Source: Acidobacteria bacterium 13_2_20CM_2_57_6 (GTDB lineage Bacteria > Acidobacteriota > Terriglobia > Acidiferrales > UBA7541). Taken from it: a stretch of 40,878 bases of DNA. The position numbers and the translations under genes are program-made. The first letter of the stretch is position 1. Each line of letters starts with the position of its first letter. The notes under the pieces are model-generated. The model saw only the letters and a program-made list of their open reading frames with translations, made no database searches and was not told the origin of the DNA. Positions 32,631-40,878 of the stretch are shown here, in pieces. Where the stretch lies: positions 1-40,878 of the forward strand of contig MNEA01000067.1 in NCBI GenBank assembly GCA_001917435.1, written 5' to 3'.

Positions 32631-33295
32631 GCGCCATCGCGTTCCCGTTTTCGAACGAACACCAATGAATCCACCTCTCCGAGGATCACCCAGGAAGAGA
32701 AAGGATTACTACGAAACACTCGATCCACAAAGCGAACCGGCCCATATTCCGGAGAAGTCCATCCGCCCGGGAATAGCCGCGCATCATGGAAGGCGACGAT
32801 CCCATTTTCTATCATGTAAGGATGCCAGTCGTCCCAATCCTGTTCGACAGCTTCTTCTCTGTGATCTCCGTCGATCAATAGAAAGTCGATTGGCCCTTTC
32901 CACGTCGCTGCCGCTTTACGGCTGAAGGCCTCAATCCAGACAATTTTGGCGCCTGATTTTGCGGCGACCGCGCGTCTGGCCGCGCGGCGCAGAAAGTTCA
33001 GCATGGGCACTCTTGAAAGATGGAACGGGTCCACAAGATACAACGTCCCTTCCGGATCCATCGTTGTCCGCAGCGCCACCGCCGAGGCGCCTTCGGCAAC
33101 GCCGATTTCTACCAGGCTCTTGCATCCTCGAGCGTATTTTCCCAGCGCCTGATGTTCTGCCGCGGTATGCTGCGCAATCGGCCCCCGCAATCCGGCCCAT
33201 GCGAAGAAAGGGTGTTTTGTTGCCCGACCCACCCACGTCTCTTGCTTTGGGAGTTCGGAGTGAATCTCAGCGAATCGAATCCTTGGTGTGTTCAC
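32627..33295 (-). CDS. Class I SAM-dependent methyltransferase
   Basis: A roughly 222-residue methyltransferase of the Methyltransf_24 type. Motif I is LVEIGVAEGASAVALRT, followed by an acidic strand end TLYLVDPF. The later motif IDFLLIDGDHREEAVEQDW resembles metal-dependent O-methyltransferases, and HDARLFPGGW follows. I choose GTG 33295 as start: the longer frame back to 33430 reads through the C-terminal end of the neighbouring glycosyltransferase gene and looks like a shadow, although the site before GTG 33295 is weak (AGGGGA about 15 bases away). It overlaps the carbamoyltransferase start by four bases. The sugar-hydroxyl acceptor is inferred from context. Confidence 0.8.
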   Translation of the reverse strand: MNTPRIRFAEIHSELPKQETWVGRATKHPFFAWAGLRGPIAQHTAAEHQALGKYARGCKSLVEIGVAEGASAVALRTTMDPEGTLYLVDPFHLSRVPMLNFLRRAARRAVAAKSGAKIVWIEAFSRKAAATWKGPIDFLLIDGDHREEAVEQDWDDWHPYMIENGIVAFHDARLFPGGWTSPEYGPVRFVDRVFRSNPFSSWVILGEVDSLVFVRKRERDGA

Positions 33296-33332
33296 GTCGT
33301 TTCCGATTCTTCCCCTAAGATTGAGGATTAGT

Positions 33333-34416
33333 TTAGGGCGCAAACCGGGGGTTCGTTGCAGCAAACAAATCTGGCTCAGATGTCTGAGTCCCCAATCCCG
33401 CAGAGGTCTCTGGACGGATACCAATGGCACGATTGAAAACCGCTTCCGTCCGGCGGGCGGTTTTCTTCCAGGTATAGCGCTTCATCTTTTCCTGCGCGGC
33501 ACTCCCAAGACGCACCCGCAATTCGGGATCGCGGCAAAGCTTGACAATCGCCGCCGAAAGCGATTCCGCGTCTCCGGGAATGACAAACAGCCCGTCGTGA
33601 GAATCCTCAACAAGATCGGTCATGCCGCTGGATTCCGTGGTCACCACTGGCATACCGGAGGCCATGGCTTCCAACAGCACGAGCGGCATACCTTCCATCA
33701 GAGAAGGTAATACGAAAATCTCATGCTCAGCATACAAACTCGAGATTTCCGCGCGCAAAAGCCTCTGTCAGATAATAAATTCCTTTGTGGTCGATCCACG
33801 TTCCGACGAAGAGCAACTTGTTTGCAGTTCCACGGGAGAAGGACCGCACGTGGAAGAATTCCGGTCCAACACCATTCGGCACGAGCCATACTCGGTCCGG
33901 AGGCAAGTTGTAATGCAGTTCAAGAAAGAGCAGTGCTTCCCGGTTTGTCACAATACATTGATCTGCGGTTTTGAAGGACCAGCGATAGGTCGGCATATGA
34001 TAAAGGCTCTGCCACACCCGATTCTTCCACCGGAAATAATCCGCGTGTCCTTTTCTCGCTTCTCTTCCCATCGCGTAATTTCGCCGTTCCTCGAGACCAT
34101 GCATAGTCATCACGTACGGAGGACCCACCTGCGATTGGTGGTGTCGTCTTTGCGCGCCATACCAAAAACCGAAAGGCGCATGGATATTGATGACGTCGTA
34201 TTCGGTTCGTACCTCCCGCACATATTCAGAGATTCTTTTCGCAAACTCGATCGTGCGGAAGCGATTCGGCCACGACTGCGTAGGCAGGAGGTCTTCAAAA
34301 AAAAGAGGTTTCACGCTGTGCCCCAGGTCGCCCAGTTCCCTCGCGAGATTGTAGACAATTCCTGCGACCCCGGCCTCGGCCTTTCCCGGCACACCCGCTA
34401 TCATCAAAATTCGCAT
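33333..34416 (-). pseudogene. GT4 glycosyltransferase broken by an internal deletion and frameshift
   Basis: Two frames make one GT4 enzyme. The first (ATG 34416 to a stop at 33727) has the N-terminal domain (MRILMIAGVPGKAEAGVAGI, DVINIHAPFGFWYG, VMTMHGLEER) and the start of the donor domain: VWLVPNGV, NKLLFVGTWIDHKGIYYL. The second (to 33333) resumes at SLYAEHEIFVLPSLMEGMPL, the GT4 donor-site segment, and continues to the end. Between KGIYYLTEAFAR and SLYAEHE, GT4 proteins have about 45 residues covering the L.iaG strand and the V.f.G.v..eel segment. These are absent and the frame changes near 33740-33758, so a deletion of roughly 130-150 bp not divisible by three is inferred. The remaining halves are well conserved, so the event looks recent. 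An active enzyme is unlikely. Confidence 0.82.
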
Positions 34417-34498
34417 TTACGCCTGGCCTCGCTTTGTCGTCTCGCCAACATTACGGGAAATCACTGTTCCGCGGCAGCCGTCCGCTGTTCCGTCAAGG

Positions 34499-35245
34499 TT
34501 ACGGTTTTAACGCAATCCGGCCAGTGTAATCAATTCGGTTTAGAAGAATCGGGATGCGATTCTGCGCGAAATACTCATCGCAGGCTTCCCTCGCTCCTCT
34601 CCAATGCCCATAGTCGTCGATGATGATCACACCAGCCTTGGACAAACGTGGGAACATGTGAATCAACTCATGCTTAGTGGAGTCGTACCAGTCGGTATCG
34701 AGCCGCAGCAGTGCGATCAGCTCTGGCGCAGAAGCGGGTATAGTGTCTTCCACTCGACCTCGAACGAAGTGAATTCTTTCGCTTGGGTAGCCCGTCCCGC
34801 AAAGCACTTCTTTCACTTGTTCCAGCGGCGCGTCGATGCATCTGTCCCCAGGGCAATCCGCTAGAACTTGCGAGGCTTTCTTGCCCGTGTAATCAAGGTC
34901 TTTCGCCGTAGGCTCCGTCATCCCTTCAAAGGTATCGAACAGATACAGTTCCCGGCTCACGTCTTGTAGCTGAAGAAGGGTTCGGGCAATGGCGGCAACG
35001 CTGCCTCCCCTCCACACACCACATTCGACAATGGCTCCCGGTATATCGTTCGCGCTCACGTACCGTACAGCTTGAATGAGCGCATAGATTCTATCCGGGC
35101 TAACCATAGTCCACCGGCGGACTTGGCGTAGGATCTCAAGCTCATCTTCGCGAAAATCGGGAGGGAACGCCTGTTCCCTGGGAGGGAACTGAGTGATGTC
35201 GAAGCCGAAGAATCTGAAAGTCTTATGAATCGCCGACTTGATCAT
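34499..35245 (-). CDS. TylF/MycF family O-methyltransferase
   Basis: A 248-residue enzyme of the macrocin-O-methyltransferase (TylF) family, which methylates sugar hydroxyls using SAM and a divalent metal. Visible are IVECGVWRGGSVAAIARTL (SAM site), LYLFDTFEGMTEP, LLRLDTDWYDSTKHELIHMF with the metal-binding Asp pair, and VIIIDDYGHWRGAREACDEY. The start is ATG 35245, which shares bases with the stop of the GT2 gene (TAATG); a TTG 15 bases upstream is less likely. In this setting it probably O-methylates a sugar of the surface glycan added by its GT2 neighbour. Confidence 0.92.
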   Translation of the reverse strand: MIKSAIHKTFRFFGFDITQFPPREQAFPPDFREDELEILRQVRRWTMVSPDRIYALIQAVRYVSANDIPGAIVECGVWRGGSVAAIARTLLQLQDVSRELYLFDTFEGMTEPTAKDLDYTGKKASQVLADCPGDRCIDAPLEQVKEVLCGTGYPSERIHFVRGRVEDTIPASAPELIALLRLDTDWYDSTKHELIHMFPRLSKAGVIIIDDYGHWRGAREACDEYFAQNRIPILLNRIDYTGRIALKP

Positions 35246-36309
35246 TATCCCGCGTGCCAATCCTTCTGGATGTGCGTCATTTCAGGAGCCGGAAGCCAGC
35301 GCGCCCGCACACGCCCATAAAAGGCGCTTCGGGCGATTGCCCGTTGCATGGCGTAAAAGCGCTTCGGCGTTACCAGCAAAGCCCCCAGGAGGCTCACGAA
35401 TTTGAACACACGATGAGTAAACCGCGCGTCCGGATGCAGTATTTCATAGATCTTCCATTCGGTCTTCGCGGTTTCCCACGGCCAACCGCCATCGAGCACC
35501 AACCGAAGTTGGTTCGCACTAGCCTCCGTGTATTCCACTACCGTGCGACGCACTTGGGGGGCAATGCCATATTTCTCGAGCTCTTGCGAGAGACGGACTG
35601 CGACAATCGCGAGCGATTGTTGTTTGTGGCGTAGTTTTTGCTGGTCATGGCTTGCCAATTGAAAACTGTTTCCTTCATGAAGACGGTAGTAAGTGAGCGC
35701 TTCTGGTAGAATCCATGCGGCAGCCAGCACGGTCGCGAGCGTAAACAAGTACTCGTCCGCTTGAATTTCTATTTCTGCTGGAACAGGCCCGATCCGTCGG
35801 AGCAAATGGGCGCGGATCGTCATACGGCTAGTTCCCAGAAAAGCGCCACGCCGGCGAAACAGGAGCGCACCGTCGATCGTATTAGCCTGAAAATGAAACC
35901 CTTCTCGAAGGACCTCCGCCCGATGGCGCCCATCGCGCTGAACATTGACAATGCCGTGCCCCACAATTCCGACGCTCGGTTCCGCAGTCATAGCTTGCGC
36001 CACCTGCATCAACTTATTGGACGCCCACCAATCATCGCCGTCCAGGAACGCAATAATTTCCCCATTGCATTCCGGGATGCCCTTATTGAACGCCGATGCT
36101 TGCCCGCCATTTTCCTTGCGCAGCAACCGCACGCGGGGCTCGAATTTCTTCACGATTTCCGGCGTGCGATCCGTCGAGCCGTCATCGACGACAATAATCT
36201 CACGCTCCGCCGCCGGAAAATCCTGCTCCAGGACGCTCACGATCGCCTGTTCGATGAAGCGCTCGTGGTTGTAGGTGTCAATCAGTACGCTGACAAAACT
36301 TCTCGCCAA
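35245..36309 (-). CDS. GT2 family glycosyltransferase
   Basis: A 354-residue GT-A enzyme. SVLIDTYNHERFIEQAIVSV begins the nucleotide-binding fold, VVDDGSTDRTPEI is the first acidic motif, and AFLDGDDWW gives the DxD-type metal-binding motif. NGGQASAFNKGI and ILPEALTYYRLHEGNS are typical of GT2 enzymes in polysaccharide clusters. No transmembrane segment is evident, so it acts at the cytoplasmic face. The start is a TTG with GGAGAG six bases upstream. It is translationally coupled to the TylF-type methyltransferase downstream. The sugar transferred is unknown. Confidence 0.93.
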   Translation of the reverse strand: MARSFVSVLIDTYNHERFIEQAIVSVLEQDFPAAEREIIVVDDGSTDRTPEIVKKFEPRVRLLRKENGGQASAFNKGIPECNGEIIAFLDGDDWWASNKLMQVAQAMTAEPSVGIVGHGIVNVQRDGRHRAEVLREGFHFQANTIDGALLFRRRGAFLGTSRMTIRAHLLRRIGPVPAEIEIQADEYLFTLATVLAAAWILPEALTYYRLHEGNSFQLASHDQQKLRHKQQSLAIVAVRLSQELEKYGIAPQVRRTVVEYTEASANQLRLVLDGGWPWETAKTEWKIYEILHPDARFTHRVFKFVSLLGALLVTPKRFYAMQRAIARSAFYGRVRARWLPAPEMTHIQKDWHAG

Positions 36310-36329
36310 TTACAGCTCTCCAAAATTCT

Positions 36330-37358
36330 TCAGTCCCGCTTCTGTGCCAAACAATATAAATACGTTCCCTTAAAACCGCGCATTCGAACGTACGGATATG
36401 CCGCCAGTGCCAGAGGGAAACAGGCCGCATATTTGATCTGGCTCATTACCCCCATTGCGCGTTGTCGTAAAGTTGGCTTTGCCCGTAAAACCGCCTCAGC
36501 TTGATCGGGCGTCATTTGTATCACCTCCGGAAAACTCCTCGACGCTTCGCCCGTTACGGCCCGCGACGTCCCCGTACGCAGCGCGATATTGATCATCCGA
36601 GCCGTGTGTACGAGTCCAGCCGGTTGTTCACGCACGGCCAGAATCTCGAATCCCTGTGCACTCAAGAACTTCCCGAGCGCGCTAGCATTCCATCGCAGAA
36701 AATGATTTGGCGGATAATCCAGAACATCAGGCGCGGTCAGCCACCGCTCGCGATTTGGCACGCTCATAGCGATCGCCCCACCCGGCCGCACACACAATTT
36801 TACTTTCTGCAGAAATTCCACCGGTGAGGCCTGGTGCTCCAGCACTTCGAAAAATGTGATTACATCGAACAGTTCATCACTATAGCGTTCCGCAAACTCC
36901 GAAATCGTGAGCGGAAGGACTCTTTGCAGACCGAGTTTCTCTTTTGCAAAGCGCGCGGCGTTCCGGTCGAGTTCGATTCCGCTCACCCGAAAACCCGCGT
37001 CGCGCGCAACTACCAGAAAATTACCTGTCCCGCAGCCGATATCCAGGAGGGTGCCGCTTCGTGGCGCTAGTGGATCCGCAAGAAAATATTTGTGGCCTGG
37101 CTCAAGTGGGAGCAACTTGTCATCTCTGCCGCCGTACATCTGTTCATACCATCGCGCGCCCGGCATCTCCCGTGGTTCCCAAAACTGCAGTCCACACGCC
37201 ACGCATCCAAAAAGATGGTACCTCCCAAATTCTTCGACAGCTGGCTCTCGCGTTATTTCACCGCATGCAGGGCAGACGGGAGCGGCTGCCGTTTTTGCGA
37301 GCCGGCCTTGTTCCGAAGCTGCAACTGTCCCTGCCCTCATTGCTCTATGTGACGCCAT
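36330..37358 (-). CDS. Class I SAM-dependent methyltransferase with N-terminal zinc ribbon
   Basis: A 342-residue methyltransferase. It has an N-terminal zinc-binding pair CPACG and CVACG (residues about 29-55), a linker with GARWYEQMYGG, then the Rossmann domain: LLDIGCGTGNFLVVARDAGF, VSGIELDRNAARFA, FDVITFFEVLEHQASPVEFL and LCVRPGGAIAMSVPNRER. A C-terminal extension of about 100 residues follows, with hydrophobic stretches (YAACFPLALAAYPYVR). This layout is common in sugar or lipid-linked glycan C- or O-methyltransferases of O-antigen clusters. It lies 20 bases before the GT2 gene. The start is ATG 37358 or the in-frame ATG at 37340; neither has a strong ribosome binding site. Confidence 0.9.
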   Translation of the reverse strand: MASHRAMRAGTVAASEQGRLAKTAAAPVCPACGEITREPAVEEFGRYHLFGCVACGLQFWEPREMPGARWYEQMYGGRDDKLLPLEPGHKYFLADPLAPRSGTLLDIGCGTGNFLVVARDAGFRVSGIELDRNAARFAKEKLGLQRVLPLTISEFAERYSDELFDVITFFEVLEHQASPVEFLQKVKLCVRPGGAIAMSVPNRERWLTAPDVLDYPPNHFLRWNASALGKFLSAQGFEILAVREQPAGLVHTARMINIALRTGTSRAVTGEASRSFPEVIQMTPDQAEAVLRAKPTLRQRAMGVMSQIKYAACFPLALAAYPYVRMRGFKGTYLYCLAQKRD

Positions 37359-37487
37359 GAGTTCTCATTAGATCTTTGCCGCGAAAGCTTCCTGTTTTGT
37401 CCGTCCCCCGTGCTCTCCTTTGCAGAAGAATTGTACACGCTCTCGCACTTCATTCGAACGTCATCAAGAATTCTTGCCTTTCTTGGT

Positions 37488-38552
37488 TTATTTCGCCGTG
37501 GTCCGCGCTAACTGTTCGCGTTGCGACGTAATAATCTCTTCGAAAATGGAGTCCAATCCGCGCGTAATTTTCCAATTCGGATAATGGTTCTGGAATTTTG
37601 CCAGATTTGAGATATAGCAGATGTGGTCGCCTTTCCTCGCTTCATCCAAGTAGCGCCAATCCAGCTTGCGTCCGATCATCTGTTCAATCCGCTCGATCGC
37701 TTCCAACATCGAAATGCTGTTCGCGCGGCCGCCGCCCAGGTTGTACACCTCGCCGGGCCGTGGATTTGCGGCAAATTCCTCGATGGCGCGGACGACGTCA
37801 TAGCTGTGAATATTGTCGCGCACCTGCTTACCCTTATAGCCAAAAACGGAATACTTCCCGCCGCTTAGCGTCACCTTCGCCAGATAAGACAAAAAACCGT
37901 GCAGTTCTACGCCAGAATGTGATGGCCCCGTCAGGCAACCGCCGCGAAAAATTCCTACCTTCATCCCGAAGTAACGCCCATACTCTTGAGCGACAAGATC
38001 CGCTGCCGCTTTCGAAGCGCCAAAAAGGGAATGCAGCGTCTGGTCGATCCGACAAGTCTCGGCGACACCCGCAAAATCCTCGGCGCGCGCGTAGTCGTAC
38101 CGCTTCTCCAACTCTTTCAGCGGAATCTCATTTGGCGCATCCCCATAAACCTTATTCGTGCTCAGGAATACGAACACTGCCTCGGGCGAATGTTGCCGCG
38201 TGGCTTCGAGGAGATTTACCGTCCCGAGCGCATTCACTTCGAAATCGAGCAGGGGAATCTCCCTCGCTTTATCGTGCGAAGGCTGCGCCGCGCAGTGGAC
38301 GATCAAATCAAACCGGTGAATTCGCAAGAGTTCTTCGATGCCCGTTCGGTCGCGAATATCCAGCGCCGCGTGTGTAAATCGCTTGGTCAAACGCTTCAAC
38401 CGCTCCAGATTCCAAAGCGTGTCGCCTGCGGGACCAAAGAACACCCGACGCATGTTGTTGTCCACGCCAACAACTTCGTGCCCCTGCCGGTCGAAATGCT
38501 CGACCGCTTCCGAACCAATCAGCCCGCTGCTGCCGGTGACCAGAACTTTCAT
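37488..38552 (-). CDS. NAD-dependent sugar epimerase (SDR, CDP-tyvelose-epimerase-like)
   Basis: A 354-residue extended SDR enzyme. The NAD motif is [10 protein letters not shown] (G7, G10, G13), with the acidic residue in [49 protein letters not shown] and [19 protein letters not shown] match the CDP-tyvelose/paratose 2-epimerase-like group. At the usual YxxxK site the sequence is F177-G-A-S-K181, so the catalytic Tyr is replaced by Phe; I believe related sequences share SxFGASK, which would make it a subfamily trait, with another base such as a neighbouring Tyr or Asp. It makes or interconverts a nucleotide sugar for the glycan. It is 36 bp from the dehydrogenase gene. Confidence 0.9.
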   Translation of the reverse strand: MKVLVTGSSGLIGSEAVEHFDRQGHEVVGVDNNMRRVFFGPAGDTLWNLERLKRLTKRFTHAALDIRDRTGIEELLRIHRFDLIVHCAAQPSHDKAREIPLLDFEVNALGTVNLLEATRQHSPEAVFVFLSTNKVYGDAPNEIPLKELEKRYDYARAEDFAGVAETCRIDQTLHSLFGASKAAADLVAQEYGRYFGMKVGIFRGGCLTGPSHSGVELHGFLSYLAKVTLSGGKYSVFGYKGKQVRDNIHSYDVVRAIEEFAANPRPGEVYNLGGGRANSISMLEAIERIEQMIGRKLDWRYLDEARKGDHICYISNLAKFQNHYPNWKITRGLDSIFEEIITSQREQLARTTAK

Positions 38553-38588
38553 TCGTTCGAATCCGCTCCTCTCCCTGTGGGCCCAAAA

Positions 38589-40124
38589 TCATGAAAAAGG
38601 GTGCAATTGCACATACTGCTTTGCTGAAATTCCTAAGATCAGAGACGAGAGGTCTGCTCCCTCACCAGAAGAGTACCAGCAGTCGCCTCGTAATTTAACG
38701 CCCTGACAAGTGGACGCGTTCCGCTGCGCCGGAATCCCCCGCTTACGCAGCTGAAATTGTGGCGGTCGAAGGTTGCGGTGCGGGGGACGGCGCACCTGGC
38801 GTATGTAGTGGACATTTTGTGAACCTTCCAAGTGCGGAAGAGAGCGCCAGCAATCGATGACCACGCGGCGAGTCGCATGAAAACTCGGGCCTGAACGGAA
38901 CGGCTGCATCCAGGCTGAGCCGGGAAGATCGCGAAATTGTTGCCAAGGCGTAGCGAGAACCACGATAGCCGATTGCGCGATGCAATCCTCCGCGGAAGCT
39001 GCGATGCGCACAGATTTATGCACGGCGAAAGTGCGCGGCAAATCCGCGGAAGGATCGAAGACCACAATGGGGAGACTTGCCGAAGCCAGCTCAAGGGCAA
39101 GCAGCAGTCCGAACGATTCTTCCACTACATCGGTATCCGGCTTGTAGGTGAGGCCGAGAATTCCGATCGGAAGGCTTCCGGATTGATGGGACTTCACCAG
39201 CTCGGCAAGAGTCGTTATCTGAGCGCGGTTGAAACGGTCGGTGGCCTCGGCAAGATCGGAGAACGCGCCGCTGCGGGCAGCCAACGCGGCAAACGCGCGA
39301 TTGTCACGAGGAAAGCAGGGCCCACCGTAGCTGACGGCGCCTTTCAGATACTTGGAGCCGATCCGGGAGTCGAGTCCGAGAGCGTAGGTGACCACGCTGA
39401 CGTCCGCCTCGGGAAGCTTTTCGCAAAGCCGAGCGAGCATATTGGCGTAGCTGATTTTCGTGGTGATGTACGTGTTGACGGCCAGCTTGGTGATTTCCGC
39501 ATTGATGAAATTCATACGCGCTATCGTGGGGGAGTTCTTGCAAGTCCGCGCGTAGACGTCGGAGAGAAGGTCTCCGGCGCGAGGATCGGATTCGCCGATT
39601 AAAAGAAAATCGGGATAGTAGAAATCGCGGATCACCGTTCCGAGCGCGATAAATTCCGGGCTGTAGCACAGACCGAAGTCCTGGCCGCAGCGCTTGCCGC
39701 TGGCGCGTTCAAGCGCAGACTTGATTTCGCCTCCGGTGGAACCGGGCATGACGGTGCTAGTGAGCACAACGAGGTGAAAAGAATTCTTGTTGCGCAACGC
39801 GCGGCCGATGGCTTCGCAAGTGGGAATGACATACCGAAGTGAAAACCCGCCGTCCGGTTCGCTGGGCGTGCCGACAACGATGAATGTAGCCTCAGAATCG
39901 CGGATGGCCGCTTCAGTGTCCTGCGTGGCCCGAAGGCGTCCTTTCGATTCCTTCAGAAGCTCCGCGAGTCTAGGCTCGTGCACGGGAGGCGCGCCCCGGC
40001 CAATCGCGTCCGCTTTTTGTGCATCAATATCTACCGCGATGACTTGAAAACCGCGCGCGGCAAAACAAGCCGCTATGGGTGCCCCGAGTTTGCCCAAACC
40101 AATAACTGAAATCGTCGAGAGCAT
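38589..40124 (-). CDS. UDP-glucose/GDP-mannose dehydrogenase family protein
   Basis: A 511-residue nucleotide-sugar dehydrogenase that should oxidise a UDP- or GDP-sugar to its uronate in two NAD-dependent steps. It has SVIGLGKLGAPIAACFAARG (GLGKLG at 9-14), VVGTPSEPDGGFSL, LTSTVMPGST, CYSPEFIALGTVI, NFINAEITKLAVNTYITTKI, the catalytic Cys270 in GGPCFPRDNRAF and the C-terminal domain ILGLTYKPDTDVVEESFGL through VVIDCWRSLP. After about residue 445 a 65-residue tail (for example RNLRPPQFQLRKRGIP) does not look like the family and may be a read-through extension after loss of the original stop codon. ATG 40124 has GGAGG four bases upstream. It supplies an acidic sugar to the glycan cluster. Confidence 0.93.
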   Translation of the reverse strand: MLSTISVIGLGKLGAPIAACFAARGFQVIAVDIDAQKADAIGRGAPPVHEPRLAELLKESKGRLRATQDTEAAIRDSEATFIVVGTPSEPDGGFSLRYVIPTCEAIGRALRNKNSFHLVVLTSTVMPGSTGGEIKSALERASGKRCGQDFGLCYSPEFIALGTVIRDFYYPDFLLIGESDPRAGDLLSDVYARTCKNSPTIARMNFINAEITKLAVNTYITTKISYANMLARLCEKLPEADVSVVTYALGLDSRIGSKYLKGAVSYGGPCFPRDNRAFAALAARSGAFSDLAEATDRFNRAQITTLAELVKSHQSGSLPIGILGLTYKPDTDVVEESFGLLLALELASASLPIVVFDPSADLPRTFAVHKSVRIAASAEDCIAQSAIVVLATPWQQFRDLPGSAWMQPFRSGPSFHATRRVVIDCWRSLPHLEGSQNVHYIRQVRRPPHRNLRPPQFQLRKRGIPAQRNASTCQGVKLRGDCWYSSGEGADLSSLILGISAKQYVQLHPFS

Positions 40125-40248
40125 GCGCCTCCAGAGAGAGGCCCTAGTTTAACGTGAGAAGGTGTCGGCGGGAAGCGCGCGGATATCGGGTCCGTCGCAC
40201 TTTGCTAAGCAACACCAAGACCAAATCGAAAAAATCAATACGTAACGC

Positions 40249-40878
40249 TCAGGAGCGCTGATCGCTCGCCGTCCGCCTCAATTCCCTGCGAAGGCCCAGC
40301 ACTTTCCGAAACGACGCTGTTCGTCGCACGAAAATCTCCCACCACAATTGCCCAATCTTGAAAAGGGGCTTGCGCAAGAGCACTCTCCGGATCGAGCCGG
40401 CGGCTGTCAACTTGTGCGTTACATCCAAAAGGGTGTAAGCGTGTTCCACTCCGCCATACAACTGAAAATTCCGTTCCGCTTCCGGGCCATGCCATATCTG
40501 CTCTTTACCGCCGGTCACGTGGCCATAATCATGATTCTGATGCAGCACCGGTGCGACCATTGACGCATCCACCACCGGCAGATTCTGCTCCCGCACCGCT
40601 TTGATCAGCCAATGGTCAAACCACAGCCGCCCGATCGCGAAATCGGGAATCTGCGGATACATTCCTTTTGGGAACACGAACACATCAATGGCTGTGTAGT
40701 GTTCGTCCTTGCCGGTAGCGCTGGCGCGCCGCTTGACGGCCTCTTCCCAGCCCGTGTCGAAACTTAGCTTTTCCGCGATTTCCAGGTTGATTCGCTTGGA
40801 GACCATCAGCGATTTCGCGAATTTTCTCTGCACAGTTTCCGCGGCCCACAGAAACTCGCTCAAGAGAATAATGTCCGC
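40249..40878 (-). CDS. Partial glycan-cluster protein, glycosyltransferase-associated, 5' end outside window
   Basis: The frame stays open to the right edge of the window (210 codons, the last reading ADIILL), so the N-terminal part lies outside. Visible are RKFAKSLMVSKRINLEIAEK, IDVFVFPKGMYPQIPDFAIG, LWFDHWLIKAVREQNLPVVD and VAPVLHQNHDYGHVTGGKEQ, followed by WHGPEAERNFQLYGG. I recall this block as the C-terminal part of a widespread protein family in polysaccharide clusters whose N-terminal half carries a GT2-like fold ending in an NADI-type metal motif; here ADII at the edge fits that. The catalytic half is not seen, so function stays tentative. Its position upstream of the dehydrogenase on the same strand makes it part of the glycan cluster. 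Confidence 0.65.
   Translation of the reverse strand, partial: ADIILLSEFLWAAETVQRKFAKSLMVSKRINLEIAEKLSFDTGWEEAVKRRASATGKDEHYTAIDVFVFPKGMYPQIPDFAIGRLWFDHWLIKAVREQNLPVVDASMVAPVLHQNHDYGHVTGGKEQIWHGPEAERNFQLYGGVEHAYTLLDVTHKLTAAGSIRRVLLRKPLFKIGQLWWEIFVRRTASFRKVLGLRRELRRTASDQRS

Noticed and set aside
1..40878. CRISPR arrays, tRNA or rRNA genes, phage attachment sites
   Set aside because: No regularly spaced repeats, cloverleaf-forming sequences, rRNA signatures or integrase genes were seen on reading through; a dedicated search could still find a short RNA.

Overview
The window looks like a chromosomal segment of a soil-type Acidobacteriota (Terriglobia-like). This is inferred from family content: a very large Oar-like TonB-dependent receptor with an N-terminal carboxypeptidase-regulatory-like domain next to a ROK regulator, a surface lipoprotein with Ig-like domains and long repeats, a B3 metallo-beta-lactamase, a degenerate PilZ protein and moderately high GC. 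I saw no rRNA, tRNA, CRISPR array, integrase or intact insertion sequence.

Left part (1-10.5 kb): a loose set of mostly leftward, mostly exported genes. They are an M20 metallopeptidase, an M28 metallopeptidase broken by a frameshift and lacking one zinc ligand, a secreted alpha/beta-hydrolase broken by an internal deletion, a B3 metallo-beta-lactamase, a probable DUF218 remnant, an HpcH/HpaI aldolase-family protein with a signal peptide, a repeat-rich lipoprotein and a DUF5996 protein. From 10.8 to 15.7 kb a ROK regulator and an Oar-like receptor point the same way behind a control region with two inverted copies of a GACTCAAA-type motif. A PilZ protein and the msrPQ methionine-sulfoxide repair pair follow; the msrQ copy has lost about 30 residues that should hold a transmembrane helix and a heme-ligand histidine.

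Centre (18.2-25.0 kb): the most interesting locus, an eight-gene leftward operon with overlapping or nearly overlapping genes. In transcription order it encodes an SPFH/virion-core-like zinc-ribbon protein, an S-adenosylmethionine decarboxylase (SpeD), two DUF4178 zinc-ribbon proteins, a 61-residue exported or anchored protein, a DUF350 membrane protein, a spermidine-synthase-like aminopropyltransferase fused to a multi-helix membrane domain, and a Tat-type flavin amine-oxidase-like enzyme. I read it as a membrane-associated aminopropyl/polyamine system linked to envelope integrity: SpeD makes decarboxylated SAM, the membrane SpeE uses it, the flavoenzyme may oxidise the product outside, and SPFH, DUF350 and DUF4178 proteins scaffold it. 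That mechanism is inference.

From 25.5 to 29.8 kb, rightward genes encode a polytopic sensor histidine kinase without an adjacent response regulator, and an ABC-2 type exporter (ATPase plus permease).

Right part (29.8-40.9 kb): a leftward surface-glycan cluster with a nucleotide-sugar dehydrogenase, an SDR epimerase, three methyltransferases, a GT2 and two GT4 glycosyltransferases (one broken by a deletion), a NodU-type carbamoyltransferase and a partial gene running off the right edge. It probably makes a uronate-containing, methylated and carbamoylated polysaccharide.

A recurrent theme is lesions inside otherwise well-conserved genes: a frameshift and a lost ligand in M28, and internal deletions in the alpha/beta-hydrolase, msrQ and a GT4. 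They suggest relaxed selection or a systematic sequence or assembly problem.
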